From Candidatus Hydrogenedentota bacterium (GTDB lineage: Bacteria; Hydrogenedentota; Hydrogenedentia; Hydrogenedentales; SLHB01): DNA of 7,185 nt. Shown here piece after piece: positions 1-6,046 of this stretch. How positions within the stretch are numbered: position 1 is the first letter of the stretch; each line of letters starts with the position of its first letter. Under the pieces are notes generated by a model. The model did no database searches and was not told the DNA's origin. It was given only the letters and a program-made list of their open reading frames with translations. The stretch spans positions 1-7,185 of the forward strand of contig PUOI01000085.1 of the NCBI GenBank assembly GCA_003552765.1, written 5' to 3'. The position numbers and the translations under genes are program-made.

Positions 1-1794
1 ACCGTGCGGGCCAAGGCGCGCACCGAGCACAACAAGCGCACCGGCCGCGACAGCATCATCATCAACGAGATTCCGTATCAGGTGAACAAGGCGCGGCTCA
101 TCGAGAACATCGCAAACCTGGTCAAGAACAAGGAGGTCGAGGGGATCTCCGATCTGCGGGACGAATCGGACCGGGACGGCATGCGCATCGTCATCGAGGT
201 GCGCAAGGGCGACGAGCCCCAGGTCATCCTCAATCAGCTTTTCAAACACACCCAGCTCCAGGACACCTTCAGCATCCTCATGCTCGCGCTGGTTAACAAC
301 GTGCCGCGCGTCTTGTCCCTGGCCGAGATCCTGTTCCACTACATCCAGCACCGCGGCGAGATTGTCCGCCGCCGCACGCAATACGACCTCAACCAAGCGG
401 AAGCCCGGGCGCATATCGTCGAAGGCTTGCTCATCGCGCTGGATAACATCGATGAGATCATCCGCATCATCCGCGCTTCCGCGGATACCGACGTGGCGCG
501 CAGCAATTTGATGGAGCACTTCGGCCTCTCGGAACGGCAGGCCAACGCCATCCTCGCCATGCGCCTGCAACGCTTGACCGGGCTCGAACGCGAGAAACTT
601 AACGAGGAATACCGCGCCCTGCTCCAAGAAATCGAACGGCTCCGCCACATCCTGTCCAGCGAGCGCACCATTCTCGCCGAGGTCAAGCGCGAGATACTCG
701 AAGTCAAGGAGAAATACGGCGACGACCGGCGCACCGCCATCCTCGAAGAGATGCAGGAATTCGCCCTCGAGGACTTCATCGCCGACGAGAACATGGTCGT
801 GACCGTCTCCAACAAGGGCTACATCAAGCGCGTCCCCGTCAGCACCTACCGCCAGCAACGGCGGGGCGGCCGGGGCATCGCCGGTATGGAGACCAAGGAC
901 GAGGATTTCGTGAGCGACCTCTTCGTGGCCTCGGCCCACCAGTACATGCTCTTCTTCACGAACAAGGGCCGCGTCTACTGGCGCAAGGTGCATGAACTGC
1001 CCAAGGCCGGCCGCACAGCCCGGGGCCGCGCCATCGTCAACGTGCTCGACCTGAGCGAGGGCGAACAAGTCACCGCCTTCCTCCCCGTGCGCGACCTCAA
1101 GGAAGAGGGCAAGATGGTCTTCATGGTGACCGCCAACGGCATCGTGAAAAAGACCAACCTCAAGGCCTTCAGCAACCCCCGCGCGACGGGCATCATCGCC
1201 ATCGGGCTCGATGACGCCGACGAACTCATCGGCGTCCACATCACCTCCGACGACGACAACATCCTCATCGCCACGCGCGAGGGCATGGCCATCCGGTTCC
1301 CCGGCAAGGACGTGCGCGCCATGGGCCGCACCGCCCGCGGCGTCATCGGCATACGCCTGGCCGAGGGCGACCGCGTCATCGGCATGTCCGTGGCCGACGA
1401 TGAATGGACCGTCCTCAGCGTGTCGGAGAACGGCTACGGCAAACGAACCAAGGTGGGCGAATACCGCCTGCAACATCGCGGCGGCTCCGGCATCATCAAC
1501 ATGCGCACCACCGAACGCAACGGCAAAATCGTCGCCATGCTTACCGTGGACGACCAAGACGAAATCGTCGTCGTCACCACCGACGGCATCGTCATACGCA
1601 CCTCCGTTAAAGATATCCGCGTCATCGGCCGAAACACCCAAGGCGTCAAGATCATCACCCCAACCGAAGGTGCCAACGTCAGCGCCGTCGCCCGCGCCGT
1701 CGCCGACGCCAAGGAAGAAGAAGTCACCGAATCCGCCGACGCCAGCGCCCCCGCCCAACCCCGCGGCGACGACAACGGCTCCAGCGGCGGGTGA
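1..1794 (+). CDS. gyrA: DNA gyrase subunit A, 5'-truncated by window edge
   Basis: This is the C-terminal part of the gyrase A subunit, which with GyrB forms the A2B2 enzyme that introduces negative supercoils using ATP. The reading frame is open at the left edge. About 240 N-terminal residues, including the catalytic tyrosine region, lie outside the window. The tower segment is clear (HEIPYQVNKARL-like and GIS-LRDESDRDGMRIVIEV, nt 64-200). The coiled coil follows, with RLQRLTGLE near nt 560-590. The C-terminal beta-pinwheel shows six related blades starting near nt 790, 940, 1111, 1255, 1402 and 1558. The GyrA box QRRGGRG at nt 853-873 separates gyrase from ParC/topoisomerase IV. The insertion that E. 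coli GyrA has before its LTEQQAQAIL motif is absent. The tail (from about nt 1700) is Ala/Pro/Asp/Glu/Gly-rich and probably disordered. The TGA stop is at 1792-1794. Identification is firm. Confidence 0.97.
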   Translation, partial: TVRAKARTEHNKRTGRDSIIINEIPYQVNKARLIENIANLVKNKEVEGISDLRDESDRDGMRIVIEVRKGDEPQVILNQLFKHTQLQDTFSILMLALVNNVPRVLSLAEILFHYIQHRGEIVRRRTQYDLNQAEARAHIVEGLLIALDNIDEIIRIIRASADTDVARSNLMEHFGLSERQANAILAMRLQRLTGLEREKLNEEYRALLQEIERLRHILSSERTILAEVKREILEVKEKYGDDRRTAILEEMQEFALEDFIADENMVVTVSNKGYIKRVPVSTYRQQRRGGRGIAGMETKDEDFVSDLFVASAHQYMLFFTNKGRVYWRKVHELPKAGRTARGRAIVNVLDLSEGEQVTAFLPVRDLKEEGKMVFMVTANGIVKKTNLKAFSNPRATGIIAIGLDDADELIGVHITSDDDNILIATREGMAIRFPGKDVRAMGRTARGVIGIRLAEGDRVIGMSVADDEWTVLSVSENGYGKRTKVGEYRLQHRGGSGIINMRTTERNGKIVAMLTVDDQDEIVVVTTDGIVIRTSVKDIRVIGRNTQGVKIITPTEGANVSAVARAVADAKEEEVTESADASAPAQPRGDDNGSSGG

Positions 1795-1809
1795 TGGGGG
1801 GCATGGATA

Positions 1810-1827
1810 GGAATGGATCCGGAATGG
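1810..1827 (+). repeat. Short direct repeat before the downstream glycosyltransferase
   Basis: The heptamer GGAATGG occurs at 1810-1816 and again at 1821-1827, separated by ATCC, in the 34-bp gap between gyrA and the next gene. The second copy contains the only purine-rich stretch close to the ATG at 1829, so it may act as a weak ribosome binding site. The repeat is short enough to be chance. No hairpin followed by a T-run, and so no intrinsic terminator, is visible in this gap. Confidence 0.3.
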
Positions 1828-1828
1828 C

Positions 1829-2773
1829 ATGAGTACCCCATATGTAACGGCTATATATGTGACGTACAATTCCGAGGATGTCATTCGGGAAACGCTTGAA
1901 GGGGTGCGCGGGGCGTACGAGGCGGGTGAACTTTCTTGTATCGTCGTTGATAATGCCAGCACCGATGCTACGGCCGGGATTGTTCGTAACGAGTATCCAT
2001 GGGTGACCCTCATCCAAAGCGCAGAAAATCTCGGCTACGGGCGTGGGCTTAACCTGGGTTCTGAACGTGTAGATACACCCTATGTGTTGTATATGAACCC
2101 GGACGCCGTTATCGAGCTACCATCCATTCGGCGTCTGCATACCTTCATGGAAGATCATCCAAGTGCCGCGATAGGAGCCCCAGCCATCATCAAACCCGAT
2201 GAAGACTATCAGCACGCTGGCGGTCTCCTAACTCCCTATCTGCTTGTCAAACGCGCCGTGGTGGGAACGGAGAAGCTTGTAGCTCCCATCGTTCCTAACA
2301 CCGCCCCTTTCCAAACGGATTGGCTCTCTGGCGCGATACTGTTTGGCCGGACCAGCGTGATGCGTTCCTTAGGCGGGTTTGATCCCCGCTTTTTTCTTTA
2401 CTATGAGGAAACTGATCTGTGTAAGCGTGTGCTGGATCGTTCGTGGGAGTTATGGGCGGTCGGGGAAGCTGTCGCTCATCATGTCGGCGGGGCCAGTTCC
2501 AAACAGAAAGCGCCTGAACTCGAAGCAGGCGGTTGCATTCCTAGCCATTTTTATCAAAGCCGCTACTACTATCTAACCAAACACTACGGATGGAAAGGAA
2601 CTGGCGCGCAACTCGTGGAGCTGGCCATTCTGGGAGCGAAGGATGCTGCGCGTTTTATCCTTCGTAGACCTTCCAAGCACGAACTTCGTAGGCGCTTGCA
2701 AGCCCCTATCTTTCAGTATCCCCCTCTTGAACTCGCGTATTCTCCGCACAGATCTGCCTCAAACTGTGAGTAA
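1829..2773 (+). CDS. Family 2 glycosyltransferase, rhamnosyltransferase-like
   Basis: This 314-residue protein is predicted to be a GT-A fold inverting glycosyltransferase that transfers a sugar from a nucleotide donor to a growing cell-surface glycan at the cytoplasmic face of the membrane. Visible motifs are the N-terminal strand AIYVTYNSE (residues 8-16), VVDNASTD (39-46) for the nucleotide, ENLGYGRGLN (66-75), and MNPDA (89-93), which takes the place of the DxD metal site. The acceptor-side block WLSGA...GGFDPRFFLYYEETDLCKR (165-200) carries the likely catalytic acidic residues. This layout is typical of WbbL/RfbF-like rhamnosyltransferases, but donor and acceptor are not established. The only upstream in-frame extension is closed by TAG at 1808-1810, so ATG 1829 is the first possible ATG start. 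It lies 34 bp after gyrA on the same strand with no visible promoter or terminator between them. Its base composition is clearly more AT-rich than gyrA. The C-terminus has a basic stretch (FILRRPSKHELRRRL) that may contact the membrane. Confidence 0.92.
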   Translation: MSTPYVTAIYVTYNSEDVIRETLEGVRGAYEAGELSCIVVDNASTDATAGIVRNEYPWVTLIQSAENLGYGRGLNLGSERVDTPYVLYMNPDAVIELPSIRRLHTFMEDHPSAAIGAPAIIKPDEDYQHAGGLLTPYLLVKRAVVGTEKLVAPIVPNTAPFQTDWLSGAILFGRTSVMRSLGGFDPRFFLYYEETDLCKRVLDRSWELWAVGEAVAHHVGGASSKQKAPELEAGGCIPSHFYQSRYYYLTKHYGWKGTGAQLVELAILGAKDAARFILRRPSKHELRRRLQAPIFQYPPLELAYSPHRSASNCE

Positions 2774-2780
2774 ACCTCAC
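2766..2780. repeat. Inverted repeat between convergent stop codons
   Basis: GTGAG (2766-2770), a 5-nt loop TAAAC (2771-2775) and CTCAC (2776-2780) form a perfect 5-bp stem. The loop holds the TAA stop of the plus-strand glycosyltransferase, and the right arm holds the stop of the minus-strand epimerase (complement of 2777-2779). A bidirectional terminator would be useful here because the two coding regions are only 3 bp apart. However, the stem is short and no T-run follows on either strand, so a terminator role is weakly supported. Confidence 0.25.
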
Positions 2781-3730
2781 GCCAAGTCCTTAAACACCCG
2801 GATATTGTAGTATTCCTTACGCCCAAAGTCGCCGTATTCCTCGAGGCGGCTGTACAGCGTGCGCACCATGTCGGATACATCGTAGCGCGGGGCGAAGCCG
2901 AGCATGGTGCGGGCCTTTTGGCAGGAAACTTTGTAGTTGCGAAGGTCCGCGGCGTTCTTGTTCTCGATCTGAACGCGCTTTCCTGATAGGCGCTCCACCT
3001 CGTCCTTCACGAAATCGGCGATCTGGCCAACGGTATAGTTGTCGTAGGCTACGTTGAACGCGCCGCTGATGCTGTAATCCGCTTGGATGGCGCGCAGGAA
3101 CGCGGCGGCGCTGTCCCGCACATCCAGGATCGGCCGCCAAATCGCGGGGTTGTTCACCGTGATGCGCCCCTCCTGCATGGCCGTCTTAAACATCGTGTTT
3201 ACAATGAGGTCGAACCGCATCCGCGGACTGTGGCCGCAGACCGTTCCCTGGCGCAACGCGATGGCGGAGAAATCGCCGTCGCACACCTGCAGCACGCCCC
3301 GCTCGCCTTGCAGCTTCGAGATCGCGTAGGGGTAGGCGCTGGTAACGGGCGACTCCTCGTCGTACAGCTCATTGATGGTGTAGCCATACACGGAGCACGA
3401 GGAGCCGTAGACAAACCGCTTCACGCCCGCGCCGCGCGCGATGAACGCCAGGTACGACGGCAGCGCCCCGTTCTCCACAAAGTTCCGCGCCGGACTGAAC
3501 TCCGCCATGGGATCGTTCGACAACCCCGCCAGAAACACCACCTGGTCAAACCCATCAAGGTCGGCGGGCTGAAGGTCGAACAGATTGCAGTTCCACAGCT
3601 CCGCTTCCTCCGGCAGGTGATTGCCAAACCACAGCAAATCCCCAACGGTCACCTCGTACCCATGCTCTAGCAACACCGGCGCCAACACGGATCCCACGAA
3701 TCCCGCGCCGCCGCCCACGAAGATCTTCAT
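2777..3730 (-). CDS. NAD-dependent nucleotide-sugar epimerase/dehydratase (extended SDR)
   Basis: This 317-residue protein is predicted to be an extended short-chain dehydrogenase/reductase acting on an NDP-sugar in the cytoplasm, as an epimerase, dehydratase or reductase. The N-terminal Rossmann motif G-G-A-G-F-V-G (residues 7-13) binds NAD(P). D31 ends the second strand and is a likely NAD-selecting acid. The active site shows GSSCSVYG (109-116, S111 as the likely catalytic serine) and the YxxxK pair Y135/K139 in YPYAISK. WRPILDVRD (198-206) matches the substrate-side RP-x-x-x-V-x-D signature of the family. The substrate cannot be assigned: the LSNDP and SPRMRFDL blocks recall poorly characterised GalE/WcaG-like members of polysaccharide loci. 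The frame stays open for 89 codons upstream of ATG 3730, but that stretch lies inside the membrane-protein gene and lacks SDR sequence, so it is not used. The start codon overlaps the preceding gene's TGA as ATGA, suggesting translational coupling. Confidence 0.93.
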   Translation of the reverse strand: MKIFVGGGAGFVGSVLAPVLLEHGYEVTVGDLLWFGNHLPEEAELWNCNLFDLQPADLDGFDQVVFLAGLSNDPMAEFSPARNFVENGALPSYLAFIARGAGVKRFVYGSSCSVYGYTINELYDEESPVTSAYPYAISKLQGERGVLQVCDGDFSAIALRQGTVCGHSPRMRFDLIVNTMFKTAMQEGRITVNNPAIWRPILDVRDSAAAFLRAIQADYSISGAFNVAYDNYTVGQIADFVKDEVERLSGKRVQIENKNAADLRNYKVSCQKARTMLGFAPRYDVSDMVRTLYSRLEEYGDFGRKEYYNIRVFKDLA

Positions 3731-5046
3731 CCGTTCCCGTTTCCTTCTTTTACCCCTGACAACCCCATCAAGCCCCCGGCTACGACAGTATACACCGGGG
3801 TCAACATACTGTTGAGCAAACTGTCCGCCATGCATAAGATTAGCATGAACGCCAACGCCACTGATGGTATCACAAGCGGGTGGGGCCATGCGTTTGGGGG
3901 GACACGCCGGCAGAACAACACCACCGGTCCCAGGAAAATGGCGACCCCGCTCGCGAGGCCAACCAATCCCCGCTGGCCCCACTGAATGATCCACCAACTA
4001 TCAGTGATAGTGCTTACACCCTCCGGGCGCATGCGGTCGAAACGGCCCCAGCCAAGGGTAGGCCGCTCCATCGCGCGCTCCGTAAAGATGTTTTCATTAT
4101 CAATACGAGTTTGAAGCGACCCGACCCGGTCCTCGCTAAATAATACGTCGGCCAAATCAATAGCTTCTGCCGCGTCCCACATACCCGGCGCCCGTATGAG
4201 CAGATAACCACAGATGGCGATCACCATGGCGAGTGGAATCAGCCGGCTTCTAAGGTACACCGCCGCAAACAGCGCCGCCAGCCCAACAATTAGCAAAAAG
4301 AGGGCTCCTACGGAATTGCATATTACCGCGACGATAACAAGCGGCACGGCGAAGAAAGCAGTCTGAAACCCGTACAGTTCCCGGAGCGATCCCCCCCACC
4401 AAAGCGCCACGCCCACTAGAGCCGTCATACTCATCCAGAGCGCCAACTGCAGCCCGTGGTTCATGAAGACCACCGGCCGCCAGCCAAAGCCGCCCAAACC
4501 TACATCCCGGACTGTCTGGACCCAACTGTGTTGGTGAAACCCGTAGAATATGATATGCAGCTGCGGACTCATCCGCCATTCCCACATGACAAACGGTATA
4601 TAGAGTAGCCCTCCTAGAAAGATGCCGATGGCCAGTTCCCGCAAACTCTCGAGATCTGTGAAATACATCCGGCCAATGAGATAGGGAAACCCCAAACTCA
4701 CAGTGGTGGAAAACGCCCAAGATGCCCCTTCATACGCCCCCAACCCATTCACAACGGATGTCAGGAACGGTCCGATGATGCAGAACAAGACCGCCGGGAT
4801 GTCGAACCACCTCGGCCGAAAATTGAGAAACCGGTTCGGGTCGAACACCACCGTGCCCAACAACACCCCCAGGCTCGTCGCGCTCATCTTGGTGTAGCCG
4901 GGGAAGAACTGAATGTTGTAGCTGTAAACCGGCAAGAACAGCGTCGCAAAGAGAAACGCCGCGATCACCGCCCGCCTTGGCGGCAACAACGCAAACAGGA
5001 TGAATACCACCGGTATCCATCCGAACATTACGACAGGGACTAGCAT
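3727..5046 (-). CDS. O-antigen ligase/polymerase-like integral membrane protein
   Basis: This 439-residue protein is strongly hydrophobic, with about 11-12 predicted membrane spans (for example residues 5-22, 26-42, 83-100, 112-127, 137-157, 192-215, 227-265 in two spans, 268-286, 352-378, 389-408 and 412-430). A larger hydrophilic loop at about 287-350 carries R314, R324 and the block PTLGWGRF (329-336). The arrangement of a long periplasmic loop with arginines followed by P-x-LGWG is typical of the WaaL/Wzy_C-type superfamily. Members of that superfamily either join undecaprenyl-linked glycan to lipid A core or polymerise repeat units. Ligase and polymerase cannot be told apart by eye. ATG 5046 is the first start in this frame: an in-frame TGA occurs at 5076-5074 with no start codon between. 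Its own ribosome site is weak (GGTGGG at 5060-5055). It overlaps the epimerase gene by 4 nt downstream and a possible small ORF by 7 nt upstream. Confidence 0.88.
   Translation of the reverse strand: MLVPVVMFGWIPVVFILFALLPPRRAVIAAFLFATLFLPVYSYNIQFFPGYTKMSATSLGVLLGTVVFDPNRFLNFRPRWFDIPAVLFCIIGPFLTSVVNGLGAYEGASWAFSTTVSLGFPYLIGRMYFTDLESLRELAIGIFLGGLLYIPFVMWEWRMSPQLHIIFYGFHQHSWVQTVRDVGLGGFGWRPVVFMNHGLQLALWMSMTALVGVALWWGGSLRELYGFQTAFFAVPLVIVAVICNSVGALFLLIVGLAALFAAVYLRSRLIPLAMVIAICGYLLIRAPGMWDAAEAIDLADVLFSEDRVGSLQTRIDNENIFTERAMERPTLGWGRFDRMRPEGVSTITDSWWIIQWGQRGLVGLASGVAIFLGPVVLFCRRVPPNAWPHPLVIPSVALAFMLILCMADSLLNSMLTPVYTVVAGGLMGLSGVKEGNGNG
3742..3746 (-). promoter_or_regulatory. Ribosome binding site AAGGA supporting the epimerase start
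   Basis: The minus strand reads AAGGA at 3746-3742, 11 nt before ATG 3730 and inside the 3' end of the ligase gene. Together with the Rossmann motif beginning at residue 3, it supports 3730 as the start rather than the open extension to 3997. Confidence 0.5.
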
Positions 5047-5138
5047 GTTATGCGCCCACCGTGGTCCGGCTGATCAATGTCAGCTGAGGCGTTGGCCCAA
5101 ATGTAGCCGGGCGGTTCGCTATATACTTTGGTTGACAT
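5040..5138 (-). CDS. Possible 32-residue small ORF upstream of the ligase gene
   Basis: ATG at 5138-5136 opens a 32-codon frame ending in TAG at 5042-5040. The peptide begins MSTKVYSEPPGYIWANAS and ends DHGGRITC. It is hydrophilic with no signal peptide or membrane segment, and I recognise no family. A good Shine-Dalgarno sequence AAGGAG lies 11 nt upstream. The frame overlaps the start of the ligase gene by 7 nt (ATG 5046 sits before the TAG), an arrangement typical of translational coupling, and the ligase itself has only a weak ribosome site. It could be a real small protein, a leader peptide controlling the ligase, or the original N-terminus of the ligase separated by a frameshift. It could also be chance, as 32 codons is short. 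Confidence 0.35.
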   Translation of the reverse strand: MSTKVYSEPPGYIWANASADIDQPDHGGRITC

Positions 5139-5149
5139 CGCCCTTAATT

Positions 5150-5155
5150 CTCCTT
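5150..5155 (-). promoter_or_regulatory. Shine-Dalgarno AAGGAG for the small ORF
   Basis: The minus strand reads AAGGAG at 5155-5150, 11 nt before ATG 5138. This is the strongest ribosome-binding match in the gap between the second GT2 gene and the ligase gene, and it does not serve the ligase ATG (5046), which is more than 100 nt away. It is the main evidence that the small ORF is translated. The rest of the gap (5139-5193) shows no convincing promoter or terminator. Confidence 0.45.
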
Positions 5156-5193
5156 AACTGTCATCGGCATGGGGGAAGATTAGCGCAAAACGC

Positions 5194-6039
5194 CTATAAG
5201 TAAGGAAGGCTAGACGGGAAATACCTAAGGAGCTTCCTTTTAACTATTCCTTTCAAGCTCTTTTCGCGTCGAATCCGCGCCTTCTTCAAACGAAGTTCGA
5301 AGGGATATTCCAAGGTATTCTTGGCGTCGGCCGCAATCCATGCCGCATACTCATCATAATCTTTGAATCCGTGTTTCCGCGCGGTCAATGGGGCTTGTCC
5401 AGTAATTCCTTCCGCATCGGCGTATGCAAAATAAGGTGATCGAGGGTCATCCATATTATGCAAGAAGATGATCGGAAGGGGATAACCGTTGATTAACCCA
5501 TCAAGCGACATCTGAGTCTGATCAACCGGAAGTCCATGCCCCTTTGGTTTCACTGCGTACTTCGTAACATACTCTCTTCGGCCTAGGAACGAATGTCCTT
5601 GGACGCCCATTCTTCGCAAAACTCGATACTCTCCCACGGATACGATATTGTGCGCAGCGGCTTCTTCATCCCATTCTTCTTTCTGAAACACCCACCCCGC
5701 TAACAAACCAAACTCGGGATGGCGCCGCAGCATAGGCGCGATCTGGGTTATCCAGCCCTCAGGGAGAAGTATATCGTCGTCAATCTTGCCGATAAGATCC
5801 GATTGTGCTCGCTCAAAAAACCAAAAGCATGCAGGCGCCTGTCCCACATTCTCCCTAGACATGTGACGCTCCACCACACGGGGATCATCAAGATTTGCGA
5901 TGATATCCTGGGTTCCATCCTCTGAGCCATTGTCCCAACAGTACAAATTAAATTCCGTGGGGTCACTCAACAAACACTCAATGGTCTTCTCAAGATAGTG
6001 GCGCCGGTTCCAGGTAATCAATAACAAGTCTACAGACAT
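5194..6039 (-). CDS. Family 2 glycosyltransferase with basic C-terminal tail
   Basis: This 281-residue protein is predicted to be a GT-A fold glycosyltransferase acting on the cytoplasmic side in glycan assembly. The N-terminus LLLITWNRRHYLEKTIECLL (residues 5-24) is the first strand and helix of the family. DNGSEDGT (36-43) contacts the nucleotide, ENVGQAPACFWFFE (63-76) follows, and KIDDDILLPEGW (85-96) is a textbook DxD metal site. The acceptor half is not recognisable beyond H194 in IIFLHNMDDP, which may complete the metal site. The last 30 or so residues are strongly basic (RLKKARIRREKSLKGIVKRK), suggesting contact with acidic phospholipid. The frame is open to 6090, but those 17 extra codons overlap the upstream gene and lack family sequence. 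ATG 6039 sits 7 bp after the upstream stop with AAGGGA at 6055-6050. Base composition is more AT-rich than in the epimerase. Sugar specificity is unknown. Confidence 0.9.
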   Translation of the reverse strand: MSVDLLLITWNRRHYLEKTIECLLSDPTEFNLYCWDNGSEDGTQDIIANLDDPRVVERHMSRENVGQAPACFWFFERAQSDLIGKIDDDILLPEGWITQIAPMLRRHPEFGLLAGWVFQKEEWDEEAAAHNIVSVGEYRVLRRMGVQGHSFLGRREYVTKYAVKPKGHGLPVDQTQMSLDGLINGYPLPIIFLHNMDDPRSPYFAYADAEGITGQAPLTARKHGFKDYDEYAAWIAADAKNTLEYPFELRLKKARIRREKSLKGIVKRKLLRYFPSSLPYL

Positions 6040-6046
6040 TTCGAAG

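Noticed and set aside
1211..1810. A 199-codon open frame on the plus strand inside gyrA
   Set aside because: It reads gyrA in another frame, is dominated by Ala/Pro/Ser/Arg from GC-rich codons, and has no family motifs. gyrA itself is certain here.
1434..1841. A 135-codon minus-strand frame across the gyrA end and the GT2 start
   Set aside because: It is antisense to two clear genes, has no motifs, and its composition follows from the complement of gyrA.
3083..3670. A 195-codon plus-strand frame opposite the epimerase gene
   Set aside because: The epimerase is well supported by its Rossmann and YxxxK motifs. The opposite-strand product is rich in Arg/His/Val with no recognisable domain, as expected for the complement of a GC-rich gene.
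3731..3997. An 89-codon N-terminal extension of the epimerase
   Set aside because: It lies entirely within the ligase gene in another frame, has no SDR sequence, and the Rossmann strand starts right at ATG 3730 with AAGGA upstream.
5069..5084. Inverted repeat GCTGA-TCAATG-TCAGC upstream of the ligase start
   Set aside because: It is a 5-bp stem with no T-run, located within the candidate small ORF. A role in masking the ligase ribosome site is possible but not supported by anything else.
5115..5128. TATATA-like -10 box on the minus strand ahead of the ligase
   Set aside because: The -35 candidate at the right distance (TTAAGG) matches only 3 of 6 positions, so a dedicated ligase promoter is not supported.
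5132..5160. Perfect TTGACA on the plus strand at 5132-5137
   Set aside because: No good -10 box follows at 16-18 bp (the best, TTAACT, matches 3 of 6), and the transcript would run antisense into the second GT2 gene. The hexamer overlaps the ATGTCAA start of the small ORF.
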